DNA of 64,000 nt. Source: Variovorax sp. WS11. GTDB taxonomy: Bacteria > Pseudomonadota > Gammaproteobacteria > Burkholderiales > Burkholderiaceae_C. The DNA lies in contig NZ_JAAGOW010000001.1 of the NCBI RefSeq assembly GCF_010499245.1, forward strand, positions 3,286,001-3,350,000, given 5' to 3'. A program made the translations under genes and the position numbers. Positions 10,722-18,252 of this stretch are shown one piece after another (the first letter of the stretch is position 1; every line of letters begins with the position of its first letter). Below the pieces are notes generated by a model. The model saw nothing but the letters and a program-made list of their open reading frames with translations. It did no database searches and was not told the origin of the DNA.

Positions 10722-11048
10722 ATGTATTACATGCAACATCACTCCGACCCCCAAGCCCAGTGGTCGTCCAACGGCCTCCTCCGCCTGCTGCGCGCCACGC
10801 TGCCGCCCCCGGGCGGACGGCGAGCGCGGGCCCAGCAGCCCGCGCTGGATCTGCCGCCGAAGCGCCTCGACAGCGAGCAGCTGTCGGCGCTCGCGCAGAA
10901 GTGGCGCCGCCGCCTGGAGGAGGGCGACCAGGGCGCGGAGTCCGTGGCGATGGCGCTGGAGCAGCTGGCCGAGCGCCGCGCCGGCGAAAAGCGCTCGCGG
11001 ATGCAGGCGGTCGGCCGCCGGCTCTCGGAGCTGATGCAGCTGAGCTGA
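10722..11048 (+). CDS. Hypothetical protein, Arg-rich helical, 108 residues
   Basis: I do not recognise this family. The predicted 108-residue protein is rich in Arg, Leu, Glu and Gln. Its second half (about 50-108) is likely helical, with heptad-like spacing (KRLDSEQLSALAQKWRRRL, MALEQLAERRAGEKRS). Third-position GC is as high as in neighbouring genes, which supports real coding. A second in-frame ATG at 10731 is possible. It is preceded by a short AT-rich stretch (about 10665-10720) and followed after 46 bases by another small gene in the same direction, so the two may be co-transcribed. Confidence 0.7.
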   Translation: MYYMQHHSDPQAQWSSNGLLRLLRATLPPPGGRRARAQQPALDLPPKRLDSEQLSALAQKWRRRLEEGDQGAESVAMALEQLAERRAGEKRSRMQAVGRRLSELMQLS

Positions 11049-11094
11049 ATCGTTGGCAATCTCCGCCCCCGGCGGATTTCGGCAAACCAAGACC

Positions 11095-11343
11095 ATGAAG
11101 ACCCAAACCGAAGCAATTTACGAAGGCTACGACGTGGATCTCTCCGGCCCCGGCCGCCCGCTGGGCGCGCGTGGCCACTACCCCAAGTACGAGGTGATCC
11201 CGCTGCTGACGGACATGGAGGCGGAGCTGCTCAACACGCTGGGCCTGATCCGCCAGCTGCTGGTCGAAGGCGCGCCCACGCCCGAGGCGCGACGCGGCGT
11301 TGTCCACGCCATCGACGGCCTGCTGACTGTCGCCCGCGCCTGA
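11095..11343 (+). CDS. Hypothetical protein, 82 residues
   Basis: Unrecognised. The product is 82 residues, acidic overall and without a signal peptide: a polar N-terminus with several Tyr (EAIYEGYDVDLSGPGRPLG), then a probable helical segment (LTDMEAELLNTLGLIRQLL) and a short C-terminal helix. Codon use is typical of the region. It sits downstream of the other small hypothetical gene and just upstream of the direct-repeat promoter of the next exported protein, whose first half-site begins 22 bases after this stop. The frame is open upstream to 11053 without a better start. Confidence 0.7.
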   Translation: MKTQTEAIYEGYDVDLSGPGRPLGARGHYPKYEVIPLLTDMEAELLNTLGLIRQLLVEGAPTPEARRGVVHAIDGLLTVARA

Positions 11344-11365
11344 ATTCGAGGCGCCCTCCGAGGGG

Positions 11366-11419
11366 CTAAGACTCGGCTAAGTTTTCCCTAACGATCGGCT
11401 CAGTGTGGCTGCCTAGAGT
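11366..11419 (+). promoter_or_regulatory. Four 11-bp direct repeats and -10-like TAGAGT (predicted QseB/PmrA-type box)
   Basis: CTAAG at 11366, CTAAG at 11377, CTAAC at 11388 and CTCAG at 11399 lie exactly 11 bases apart, on one face of the helix. TAGAGT at 11414 begins 15 bases after the last half-site. The wider element CCTAGAGTG (11412-11420) recurs before the gene at 13365, as does GCATGTCGC further downstream (11441 and 13317). The arrangement fits activation by an OmpR-family regulator binding as tandem dimers; the regulator encoded 2.8 kb upstream is the obvious candidate. Confidence 0.65.
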
Positions 11420-11489
11420 GCATCCCAGGTCAGCCGAGACGCATGTCGCACCCGGCGCGAGACCTGCCAGTCACCCGGAGTTCACCGCC

Positions 11490-11864
11490 ATGCAAGCCTC
11501 CCTGAAGTTCCTCGCCATCACCACCCTGAGCGCCCTCGCGGGCCTGGCCTCGGTGGCCGCCCAGGCCGAAAACTACGACGGCGTGCTCACGCACGCCGCG
11601 GCCCTGAGCCGCACCGACGTGGATGCGGAAGCCGTCCGTACCGCCTCTGCCCCCAACCAGAACGTGGTGCGCGGCTCGCGCGGCGCGGAGCCCTTCAAGG
11701 CGGTCGCCGATTCGAAGGCCGTGGCGCAGGAAGCCATGCGCGCGGCCGCGGCGCCGGACCAGAACGTGTCCTCCGGCTCGCGCGTGAACAGCAAGGTCAT
11801 CTCGACGATGCCGCATCCCATGGATGTGCGCACCTCCAACGCCAACGGCGGCAGCCGGCTCTGA
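11490..11864 (+). CDS. Small exported protein with internal repeat
   Basis: The product is 124 residues. The N-terminus is a signal peptide (about 1-26, MQASLKFLAITTLSALAGLA, ending ...VAAQA), so the mature protein is periplasmic or secreted. The mature part holds an imperfect repeat: AVRTASAPNQNVVRGSRG near residues 50-67 and AMRAAAAPDQNVSSGSRV near 85-102. The spacing of small residues after SRTDVDAE is reminiscent of DUF4148-type exported proteins common in Burkholderiales, but the match is weak. The start has a GGAG about ten bases upstream. It lies directly behind the four-repeat promoter and is probably under the neighbouring two-component system. Confidence 0.8.
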   Translation: MQASLKFLAITTLSALAGLASVAAQAENYDGVLTHAAALSRTDVDAEAVRTASAPNQNVVRGSRGAEPFKAVADSKAVAQEAMRAAAAPDQNVSSGSRVNSKVISTMPHPMDVRTSNANGGSRL

Positions 11865-11870
11865 TCCGCC

Positions 11871-11907
11871 GCCGGCCCGGCGCGGGTCCAAACCCCGCCG
11901 GGCCGGC
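11871..11907 (+). other. Strong stem-loop between two genes
   Basis: GCCGGCCCGGCG (11871-11882) pairs perfectly with 11896-11907. Three more G-C pairs follow across a one-base bulge, with a six-base loop TCCAAA. There is no T-run after it, so it is not a standard intrinsic terminator. It ends ten bases before the GTG start of the lipoprotein gene and could act as an attenuator, an mRNA 3' end stabiliser or a translational brake. Confidence 0.5.
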
Positions 11908-11916
11908 AAGCCGCCC

Positions 11917-13020
11917 GTGCCTTCGTCCCGTTTTCCCCGCGCGCCCCGTGCTGCGGCCGCGCTGCTCCTCACCCTCATCGCCACCATGACCACGCTTGGA
12001 CTGAGCGCCTGCGGCAATGCCGCCCGCCATGCCGATTCGCCGCAGTTCCGCGACGGCGGCTTCCGCAATCCCGTGACGCCGAAGACGGTCGGCTGGCGCG
12101 AGGCGCCCCGCGTCGTCTGGCGCATGCTGTCCGACAAGCCGGCCGAGGCCACGCCCGCCGCGCCGCTGCCGGTGGCCCGCCTCACGCGCGAGCAACTGCT
12201 GGCCGCGCCCGACCGGACCGTGGTGCGCCTCGGCCACTCGACGGTGCTGATGAAGCTCAAGGGGGCCTTCTGGCTGACCGACCCGGTGTTCTCCGAGCGC
12301 GCCTCGCCGGTGCAATGGGCCGGGCCGAAGCGCTTTCACGCGCCGCCGATCGCGATCGACGAGCTGCCGCCGATCCAGGGCGTGCTGCTCTCGCACGACC
12401 ACTACGACCACCTCGCCAAGGCCGCGATCGCCCAACTGGCCGGCCGGGTCGGGCATTTCGTGGCGCCGCTGGGCGTGGGCGACCTGCTGGTCGAATGGGG
12501 CGTGGACCCGGCCAAGGTGCGGCAGTTGGACTGGTGGCAGTCCACCACGGTGGAGGGCGTTCGCTTCGTCGCCACGCCGGCGCAGCATTTCTCGGGCCGC
12601 GGCCTGTTCAGCGACAACCCCACGCTGTGGGCCTCGTGGGTGGTCCAGGCGGACGACTTCAAGCTCTTCTTCAGCGGCGACACCGGCTACTTCGACGGCT
12701 TCAAGGCCATCGGCGAGAAGTACGGGCCCTTCGACCTCACGATGATCGAGTGCGGCGCCTACGACCGCCAGTGGTCCGGCGTGCACATGCAGCCCGAGGA
12801 AACGCTGCAGGCCCACCTGGACCTGCGCGGCAAGCGCCTGATGCCGGTACACAACGGCACCTTCGACCTGGCGATGCACGACTGGCACGACCCGCTGACG
12901 CGCATCGCCGCGCTGGCCTCGGCGCGCGAGGTGCCGGTGGTGACGCCGCGCATCGGCGAGCCGGTCGACATGAACGCGCCGCCGCTTGCCGCGATGGCCT
13001 GGTGGCCTGTGGCCGATTGA
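11917..13020 (+). CDS. Metallo-beta-lactamase-fold lipoprotein (UlaG/NAPE-PLD-like)
   Basis: The predicted product is a metal-dependent hydrolase of the L-ascorbate-6-phosphate lactonase/NAPE-PLD-type branch. From the GTG at 11917 it is 367 residues. The basic N-terminus, hydrophobic stretch and lipobox LSAC (Cys near residue 29) indicate a lipoprotein. Metal ligands are visible in SHDHYDHLAK, in HFSGRG, in FFSGDTGYF and in MPVHNGTFDLAMHDWHDP. An ATG at 11824 would overlap the previous gene and bury the signal sequence, so GTG is preferred. The substrate is unknown. The gene sits between two small exported proteins, which suggests an envelope role. Confidence 0.85.
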   Translation: MPSSRFPRAPRAAAALLLTLIATMTTLGLSACGNAARHADSPQFRDGGFRNPVTPKTVGWREAPRVVWRMLSDKPAEATPAAPLPVARLTREQLLAAPDRTVVRLGHSTVLMKLKGAFWLTDPVFSERASPVQWAGPKRFHAPPIAIDELPPIQGVLLSHDHYDHLAKAAIAQLAGRVGHFVAPLGVGDLLVEWGVDPAKVRQLDWWQSTTVEGVRFVATPAQHFSGRGLFSDNPTLWASWVVQADDFKLFFSGDTGYFDGFKAIGEKYGPFDLTMIECGAYDRQWSGVHMQPEETLQAHLDLRGKRLMPVHNGTFDLAMHDWHDPLTRIAALASAREVPVVTPRIGEPVDMNAPPLAAMAWWPVAD

Positions 13021-13032
13021 GGAGGAACGCAG

Positions 13033-13275
13033 ATGTCGCAAGCGGCTTGGGATCGAAGCACCATCGGCGGCGCCGGACCCGGCGCCGCCCACCGCCGCAT
13101 GCTCGGCGCGGCAACCGTCGCGCTGGCCGCGGGTTTCGTCAGCGGCGCCATGGTGGCGCAACCCCAAGCGGCTGCGCCGGCATCGGCGGCGTGCCGGGCA
13201 GGGGACGCATGGCATGCATGGCACGACTCCGAGAGATCGCCGCCTTCGCGCGGCGCTGAGGTCAGGCTGCCCTAA
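13033..13275 (+). CDS. Hypothetical small protein with hydrophobic segment
   Basis: An 80-codon frame starts 12 bases after the lipoprotein stop, with a strong GGAGGA ribosome binding site. The N-terminal half has a likely membrane or twin-arginine-like signal segment (HRRMLGAATVALAAGFVSGA) followed by an Ala-rich stretch. No family was recognised. The last 15-20 codons run through the promoter repeats of the next gene, so the C-terminus may be poorly constrained or the gene may be decaying. Real translation is plausible from the ribosome binding site, but codon evidence is limited. Confidence 0.5.
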   Translation: MSQAAWDRSTIGGAGPGAAHRRMLGAATVALAAGFVSGAMVAQPQAAAPASAACRAGDAWHAWHDSERSPPSRGAEVRLP

Positions 13276-13292
13276 GTCGGGCTTCCTAGAGT
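13261..13292 (+). promoter_or_regulatory. Direct-repeat box and TAGAGT element before the 13365 gene (predicted)
   Basis: GTCAG at 13261 and CTAAG at 13272 are 11 bases apart, and TAGAGT begins at 13287, again 15 bases after the last half-site. CCTAGAGTG (13285-13293) and GCATGTCGC (13317-13325) are identical to sequences before the gene at 11490. This is the second strong copy of the proposed QseB/PmrA-like target. Confidence 0.6.
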
Positions 13293-13364
13293 GGCGCGAG
13301 CGGCTTCTGCCGTGGCGCATGTCGCGTCTGCGGCGAGATCCCGCCCTTTGTCGCGGAGACAACC

Positions 13365-13694
13365 ATGCCTGCATCCACCCGCTTCCTGCCGCTCTTCGCC
13401 GCCATCGCGTTCGCCGCGCTCGGCGCCCAGGCGCAGGAGACCACCGACGGCTCCGACTACCACCCGCTCATGATGAATTCGCCGGTCAACCCCGACGTGC
13501 AGGCCGGCGCCATGGCGGCTGCGCGCCCGGCCGGCACCGAGTCCATCGGCCAGTCGACCAGCGCGCCGGCGATGACCTCCAAGGTGTCCGACACCGATGT
13601 CTATGCGGGCGCGGTCGCCGCCTCGCATGCGAGCGGCACCGAACTGCCGGGGCAGACCACGGCGCCGATGCCGCCCTCGGGCAACACCCACTGA
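13365..13694 (+). CDS. Small exported protein with internal repeat, second copy
   Basis: The product is 109 residues with a signal peptide (about 1-23, cleavage after GAQA). The mature protein contains two related segments, VQAGAMAAARPAGTESIGQS and VYAGAVAASHASGTELPGQT, about 42 residues apart, each followed by TSAP or TTAP. The composition (Ala, Thr, Ser, Pro) and D-V-x-A-x-A pattern resemble the protein at 11490, and both have the same promoter architecture, so they are likely members of one regulated family. A GGAGAC ribosome binding site precedes the ATG. Function is unknown; an envelope or secreted role is inferred. Confidence 0.8.
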   Translation: MPASTRFLPLFAAIAFAALGAQAQETTDGSDYHPLMMNSPVNPDVQAGAMAAARPAGTESIGQSTSAPAMTSKVSDTDVYAGAVAASHASGTELPGQTTAPMPPSGNTH

Positions 13695-13704
13695 GCGGCG
13701 CTCG

Positions 13705-13992
13705 CTAGAGCCCGTGCACCACGTAGAGCGCCGAGGGCGCCGCGGGCACTTTCAGCGTGCTCTCGCCGACCTGGCTGAAGCGGAACTCGCGGCCGTTCAG
13801 CACCACCGAGCGCTGGTTGGTCCAGACGCGGTACTCGTAGCCGCCCGCCATGGGCGTGACCTGCAGCACCCGGAACACCGGTGGCACGATGACCGTGAAG
13901 TTCAGCCGGGCCGTCGCGCTGTTGGCGCCCACCCGCGTTTCCGCCATGCAGGCCAGCGGCAGCAGGAGCATCGCGGACAGGGCGCTTTTCAT
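13705..13992 (-). CDS. Small periplasmic protein sharing a motif with the surface-structure subunits
   Basis: The product is 95 residues with a signal peptide (MKSALSAMLLLPLACMAETR). The mature start SATARLNFTVIVPPVFRVLQV closely parallels the mature start of the subunit encoded at 18253-18894 (LSASAKLDFVITIPKVLFLQV, reported here to position 21 minus its last residue in context). The C-terminus is beta-rich (GYEYRVWTNQRSVVLNGREF). It lies 226 bases downstream of the usher-like gene in the same direction, so it may be the last gene of that operon or have its own promoter. I infer a minor subunit, adaptor or regulator of assembly. No named family was recognised. Confidence 0.75.
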   Translation of the reverse strand: MKSALSAMLLLPLACMAETRVGANSATARLNFTVIVPPVFRVLQVTPMAGGYEYRVWTNQRSVVLNGREFRFSQVGESTLKVPAAPSALYVVHGL

Positions 13993-14175
13993 GCAGACAC
14001 CCCTGGAAAACACGCTGGCGGACATACGGCACCCGGCAAATGAAGATCGCCGTGCGCCCCTTTGACGCCCGACTTCCGGATATCGGCAGCAAGAGGGAAA
14101 TGTTGAAGCCCGTTCCCGGTCGAGCCGGCGATGTATCCGAAAGTAAATACGAGGAAGGCGCCGTCCGCAATCGGC

Positions 14176-14192
14176 CAAAAGGGCGACTTTTG
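14176..14192. repeat. Small perfect inverted repeat CAAAAG/CTTTTG
   Basis: Six-base arms with a five-base GGCGA spacer lie in the 226-base gap between the usher-like gene and the small periplasmic gene. It could be an operator half-site pair or a weak hairpin. The rest of the gap shows no gene or clear terminator. Confidence 0.3.
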
Positions 14193-14218
14193 AGAAAAGC
14201 CGCGCCGTGGCCTGGGCC

Positions 14219-16330
14219 TCAGCGGTCCTTCTGAACGGGGAAATCGGCCCGGGCGGTGTCGCGCACGTAGACCTCGACCCGCCGCGAGGGCGCGCCGGCG
14301 CTGGTCCAGGGCAGGGGCAGGTTGTCCTGGATCAGCTCGATCTCATGGCCGCCCGCCGCCACCGACGGGAAGCTGTAGAAACCCTGGGCGTCGGTGCGCG
14401 CGACGTAGCGGCGATCCAACACCACCGTCACGTTGGCCACGCCGCCCTCGCTGGCTTCGCGCCGGCCGTTGTAGTCCTGGTCGAAGAACAAATGGCCCTC
14501 GAGCCGGCCCGCGCCGCTGCCCGGCATGCCGCCGATGGGCGCGCTGGCCAGGCCGCTGCGGCTCTCGTAGCGCAGCGCCACCATGAAGCTGCGGTTCGAG
14601 GGCGTGACCAGCACCGGCGCCTGCGTGGCCGCGGTGAGCGCCGAGACCACCGCCGGGTTGAGCGACTCCTGCCCGCGCGCCGCGGTGTACTGGGCGATGA
14701 AGGACCAGCCCAGCCCCAGCGGCCAGCTCAGGCGCGCGTTGGCGCTCAGGAAGCGCGCGCTGTTGTCGCCTGTGCCGTTGCTGCCGCGCACGCTCAGGTC
14801 CAGGCGGGCGCCGGCGGGCAGCGGCGTGGTGCCGAGCACGCCCCAGTACACCGTGCGCCGCTCGACCCCTTGCTCGCGCGAGTGCTCCAGGGCCAGCGAG
14901 GTCGACAGCGACTGCGTCTCGCCCACGCTCCAGGCATGGTCGACCCCGCTGCGCAGCACGCGCAGGTCGGTGCCGTGGGCGAGGTCGGTGCGCCACTGCG
15001 TGTAGCCCCAGTCGGACTTGTGCTCCCAGGTGAGCTGCGCCGACTGCGCGGCGAAGCTGCCGCTGCGCGCGGCGAGGGTGCCGGAGATCGCGTCGCGCGA
15101 GTCGAAGCGCCAGCGGCCGAAGAGGTTGCCGAAGACCGAGCTGCGCCGCAGCCCGCTGACGCTGTCGCTGAACTCGATGTTGGTGCCCAGCTGCCACTGG
15201 CGCGTCGAGATGTCGCCGCGCCACGAAGCGCCGCGCAGGTCGTTCGGCAGCGTGTCGCCGCCCCAGCGCAGCGAGGGCTCGAAATAGAACACCGAGGCGG
15301 CCTGCTGCATCAGCTCGCTGCGCCAGGCGGCGTCGACCCAGGCGCCGGTGGCCGAATCGCGCGGTGCCAGCGACCCGGCCTCCGAGGGCCGGCCCTCGCT
15401 GCGTGCCAGGTTGGCCTGGATGCGCATGCCGCCCACCTTGTCGGCCAGGCCGCCGAAGCCGCTGCCCAGTGTGTCGGCCCAGGGCGCCAGGCCCTGCCAG
15501 GCCACGGCGGTCCAGACCGAGCGCGTGTTCTGTGCATAGCCGGGCACGCCGTTGAGGTTGAAGTCGCGCGTCTCGACCATCTGCACCGCCGCGTCCACCC
15601 GGTTCGGCGCCAGCGCGCCCTCAGGGCCGGCCAGCTGCGTCTGCGCGCCCATGCCGGCGGCGGTGCCGCGCCCGGTCGTGAAGCCCTGGAAGTTGAGGCC
15701 GTCGAAGTAGCCCAGCCGCCCGGCCGAGGCATTGACGCTGGTGCGGCCCGGCTGCTCCAGCGTGGCGGCCACGCCCTCGATCGGCAGGCTGGGCAGGTAG
15801 ACCCGGCCGACGCCGCGCGCCAGCGGCGTGCTCGCCATGTTGATGTTGCCCGCGCTGTTGTTGCCGAACCAGCCGCCGTTGAAGGGCATGCCGCGCTGGT
15901 CGATGCGCCAGGTGCTGCCGGTGCTGTAGCTGTAGGGCACCACCGTGGTGGGCGTGCCGGTGCTGCCGATGAGGCCGAGGCCGGTGACCGGGGCGCTGTC
16001 GCGGTTCAGGTTGAGGTTGGCCGAGAAGGTGCCGTAATCGGGCGTGTCCAGGTGCCCGGAGAACAGCAGCGACTGGCTGGTCTGGCGCACCACGCCGCTC
16101 TGCCGGGTCGATTGGCCCTCCACGCTCCAGCCGCGCGGCCAACCGCTGTCGCGCGCGACCGGCTCGTCGGCCTCCGCGGCTTGTGGGCTCTCGTCGAGCA
16201 AGCGGTCGACGTACTCGGCGGCCGCCGGCGCCGCGGCAGGCGGCGCGGCTTGCGCCCACGCGCCCGCGCCGGCCAGGGTGGAACCCGCCCAGCACAGTCC
16301 GAGGGCGTGACGCGCGAACCCTCGTCTCAC
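14219..16330 (-). CDS. Usher-like outer-membrane protein with C-terminal SdrD B-like domain
   Basis: The product is 703 residues from a GTG that overlaps the chaperone stop (GTGA), with a signal peptide ending near GAWAQA. The long middle part (about 60-590) alternates polar and aromatic residues in beta-strand fashion (for example GHLDTPDYGTFSANLNL and LSTSLALEHSREQGVE), as expected of an outer-membrane barrel. The C-terminus (about 600-690) has an SdrD/Cna-B-like fold signature (HLFFDQDYNGRREASEGGVA, TDAQGFYSFPSVAAG). Its position after a chaperone gene suggests a pilus usher, but it is shorter than FimD/PapC (about 800 or more) and I see no clear classical usher motifs. The assignment as usher-like rests on context and barrel character. 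Confidence 0.75.
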   Translation of the reverse strand: MRRGFARHALGLCWAGSTLAGAGAWAQAAPPAAAPAAAEYVDRLLDESPQAAEADEPVARDSGWPRGWSVEGQSTRQSGVVRQTSQSLLFSGHLDTPDYGTFSANLNLNRDSAPVTGLGLIGSTGTPTTVVPYSYSTGSTWRIDQRGMPFNGGWFGNNSAGNINMASTPLARGVGRVYLPSLPIEGVAATLEQPGRTSVNASAGRLGYFDGLNFQGFTTGRGTAAGMGAQTQLAGPEGALAPNRVDAAVQMVETRDFNLNGVPGYAQNTRSVWTAVAWQGLAPWADTLGSGFGGLADKVGGMRIQANLARSEGRPSEAGSLAPRDSATGAWVDAAWRSELMQQAASVFYFEPSLRWGGDTLPNDLRGASWRGDISTRQWQLGTNIEFSDSVSGLRRSSVFGNLFGRWRFDSRDAISGTLAARSGSFAAQSAQLTWEHKSDWGYTQWRTDLAHGTDLRVLRSGVDHAWSVGETQSLSTSLALEHSREQGVERRTVYWGVLGTTPLPAGARLDLSVRGSNGTGDNSARFLSANARLSWPLGLGWSFIAQYTAARGQESLNPAVVSALTAATQAPVLVTPSNRSFMVALRYESRSGLASAPIGGMPGSGAGRLEGHLFFDQDYNGRREASEGGVANVTVVLDRRYVARTDAQGFYSFPSVAAGGHEIELIQDNLPLPWTSAGAPSRRVEVYVRDTARADFPVQKDR

Positions 16331-17154
16331 GGAGCGAATCGCTGCTCGACGGCCATCGATCCCTTGCGGCCCCACTCCAGCTTGCCGCTGACGCTGAGGG
16401 GGTAGCGGATCGCGACGGCGGTCTCGGTGTCGCCGGGCTTCGTCGCCACCAGCGCGATCTCGCGCGTCTCGCCCGCCATGATGGGCGTGGTGGCGGCCTG
16501 CACTTCCAGCGCGGTGCCGTCGGCGTCCTTGCCGCCGAGGAAGCCGGCCAGCCGGCCGTGCGCGTTGCCGGTGTTGCGGACCTTGAGCACGGGCGTGGGA
16601 CGGCCGTCGATGGTCTTGACGGCGGTGCCGGCCAGTTCCAGCACCGGCGCCACGTCCCCCACGGCCACGTACACGATGACGCCGATGCGCGCACCCAGCG
16701 CGATCGGCATGCCCGGCGCGGCCGCCGGCTGCTGGCCTTCGATCATCACGGCGAAGCGGCATTCCACCGCCGGCGTGTCGGCCGGTGGCGCGACCTCGAA
16801 GCGGAAGCGGTAGGGGCGCCCGGGCGTGATGCTGAGCTCGCGCCGTTCGATCGCCACCCAGGGCCGGCAGCTGCCGGGCAGCAGCTCGTCGCTGAAGTCG
16901 ACCGAGCCATCCGGGCGCAGCGTCCAGTCAGCGGTCTTGAGCTTGTAGGCGCCGGCGCGCACATCGCTGTGCGTCAGCTCGAGCACCTCGCGCACCCGCT
17001 CGGCGGGCTTGGCGGAGAGTTCGAAGCGCGGCGGCGAGACCGCCAGCGAGAACTGGGCCTGGGCCGGAAGGACGGCCGCCGCCGAGGCAGCGAGGAGGGT
17101 GGCGAGGCGGAAGGCGGCGCGGCGGCGGCGCAGGAACTCGGCAAGGCGCGTCAA
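16327..17154 (-). CDS. Periplasmic pilus-assembly chaperone-like protein
   Basis: The product is 275 residues with a signal peptide (about 1-33, cleavage near PAQA). Two immunoglobulin-like beta domains can be inferred. The first begins FSLAVSPPRFELSAKPAERV and carries the donor-strand-type pattern LELTHSDVRAGAYKLKTADW. The second contains PTPVLKVRNTGNAHGRLAGF. This arrangement fits PapD-like (COG3121) periplasmic chaperones that cap subunits before export through an usher. Both ends are translationally coupled: its start overlaps the stop of the gene at 17151, and its stop overlaps the usher-like GTG. Substrates are probably the two subunits encoded upstream. Confidence 0.8.
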   Translation of the reverse strand: MTRLAEFLRRRRAAFRLATLLAASAAAVLPAQAQFSLAVSPPRFELSAKPAERVREVLELTHSDVRAGAYKLKTADWTLRPDGSVDFSDELLPGSCRPWVAIERRELSITPGRPYRFRFEVAPPADTPAVECRFAVMIEGQQPAAAPGMPIALGARIGVIVYVAVGDVAPVLELAGTAVKTIDGRPTPVLKVRNTGNAHGRLAGFLGGKDADGTALEVQAATTPIMAGETREIALVATKPGDTETAVAIRYPLSVSGKLEWGRKGSMAVEQRFAP

Positions 17155-17624
17155 GGCGTGACCTCGATCTCGAAGAAGAATTGCAGGGATTGCGCGCGCT
17201 CCACGGTCCGGCCGTCGGCCATCAGGTCGAGCACGATGCTTTCCTGCAGGAAGGGTTCGCGCACCACGCCCTCGAACACCAGGGTGCGGCCGCCGCCGCG
17301 CACCGAGCCGGGCAGCAGCCGGCCCTGGGTGCGCCAGGTGGCGACCATCTGTTCGCCCTCGGTCGGCGCCAAGCCCATGTAGAGGCGCGCCGGGCGGTTG
17401 AGCCAGGGCGAGAGGTTGAGCCGCAGTGCCACGTTGACCCGGCCTTCGACCGTGTGGTCCCCGGCGCGGCCCGGCACCAGCTGGCGCCAGCGCATCGGTG
17501 TCGTCGGCTGGCTCAGGTAGGTGCCGGTGTCGTCGACGCGGTAGGTCGCGGCGGCGGCCGGGGCCGCAATTGCGAGCGCGATCAGCGCGATGGCCACGGC
17601 GCGGGAAAGACGGCGCGCCTTCAT
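17151..17624 (-). CDS. Exported protein of the surface-structure operon, 157 residues
   Basis: The product is 157 residues with a signal peptide (about 1-26, ending AAAA). The mature protein is beta-rich (AGDHTVEGRVNVALRLNLSP, TLVFEGVVREPFLQESIVLD) with a conserved-looking C-terminus QSLQFFFEIEVTP. No named family was recognised. It lies between the subunit gene at 17621 (ATGA-type overlap) and the chaperone gene (overlap), so it is made with them. By position it could be a second, smaller chaperone, an adaptor or a minor subunit. Confidence 0.75.
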   Translation of the reverse strand: MKARRLSRAVAIALIALAIAAPAAAATYRVDDTGTYLSQPTTPMRWRQLVPGRAGDHTVEGRVNVALRLNLSPWLNRPARLYMGLAPTEGEQMVATWRTQGRLLPGSVRGGGRTLVFEGVVREPFLQESIVLDLMADGRTVERAQSLQFFFEIEVTP

Positions 17625-18247
17625 GGCGTGGTGAGCGTGAAGGTCGCGCGTCCGGTGAAGGTGCCGGCGGGAACCAGTTGGGTGTTGAGGTAGCGGAAGG
17701 CCAGGCAGCTCTCGAACCAGGTGTTGCGCGTGACCGAGAGCAGGGTCTGCGCGCCGCCGGTGAAGGCGCCGCTCGGGATGGTCGGCGTGGTGTCGCTGTT
17801 GCCGGAGGAAGTCCAGGCGATGCTGCTGAACGCGAGAGTGTCGCCGTTGGCGTTGGTCAGGCTGGCCGGCGTGCTTACGCTCAGCGTGGCGGCGGCGCCG
17901 GAACTGCCCGGCACCCGGTAGAAGCCGCCCACGTACACCTGCCCGGTGGTGGCCGGCGTCGTGCAGAACGCGAAGCCGTCCCAGGGGCTGGCCGTCACGG
18001 TGCTGTTGGTGGTCATGGCCTGCGCGGTGCCGGAGCCGAGCTGCGCGCTGGGCACTGTGACCGAAGCCGTGTTGACGGTGCTGTTGTTGCCCGGCGTCGC
18101 GTTGTTGCTGAAGTTGCCGCCCGTCATCGTCCCCGCGCCCACCTGCAGGAACAGCGCCCGCGTGCCGGCGGTGATGCCGACCGTGTAGCCGTGCGCCGCG
18201 GGCAGGCCGGCGACGCCCAGCACCAGCGCGAGACCCAGGGGGCGCAT
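17621..18247 (-). CDS. Putative surface-structure subunit B
   Basis: The product is 208 residues. The signal peptide (MRPLGLALVLGVAGLPAAHG) is followed by YTVGITAGTRALFLQVGAGT, whose LFLQVGxGT is shared with the gene just upstream. The rest is Thr/Ser/Asn/Gly-rich and strand-forming, with two Cys (in GFAFCTTPAT and FESCLAFRYL) that could form one disulfide as in pilin-like subunits. It begins five bases after the preceding stop and overlaps the following start. I read it as a minor or tip subunit assembled by the chaperone and usher-like proteins. Confidence 0.75.
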   Translation of the reverse strand: MRPLGLALVLGVAGLPAAHGYTVGITAGTRALFLQVGAGTMTGGNFSNNATPGNNSTVNTASVTVPSAQLGSGTAQAMTTNSTVTASPWDGFAFCTTPATTGQVYVGGFYRVPGSSGAAATLSVSTPASLTNANGDTLAFSSIAWTSSGNSDTTPTIPSGAFTGGAQTLLSVTRNTWFESCLAFRYLNTQLVPAGTFTGRATFTLTTP

Positions 18248-18252
18248 CAGGA

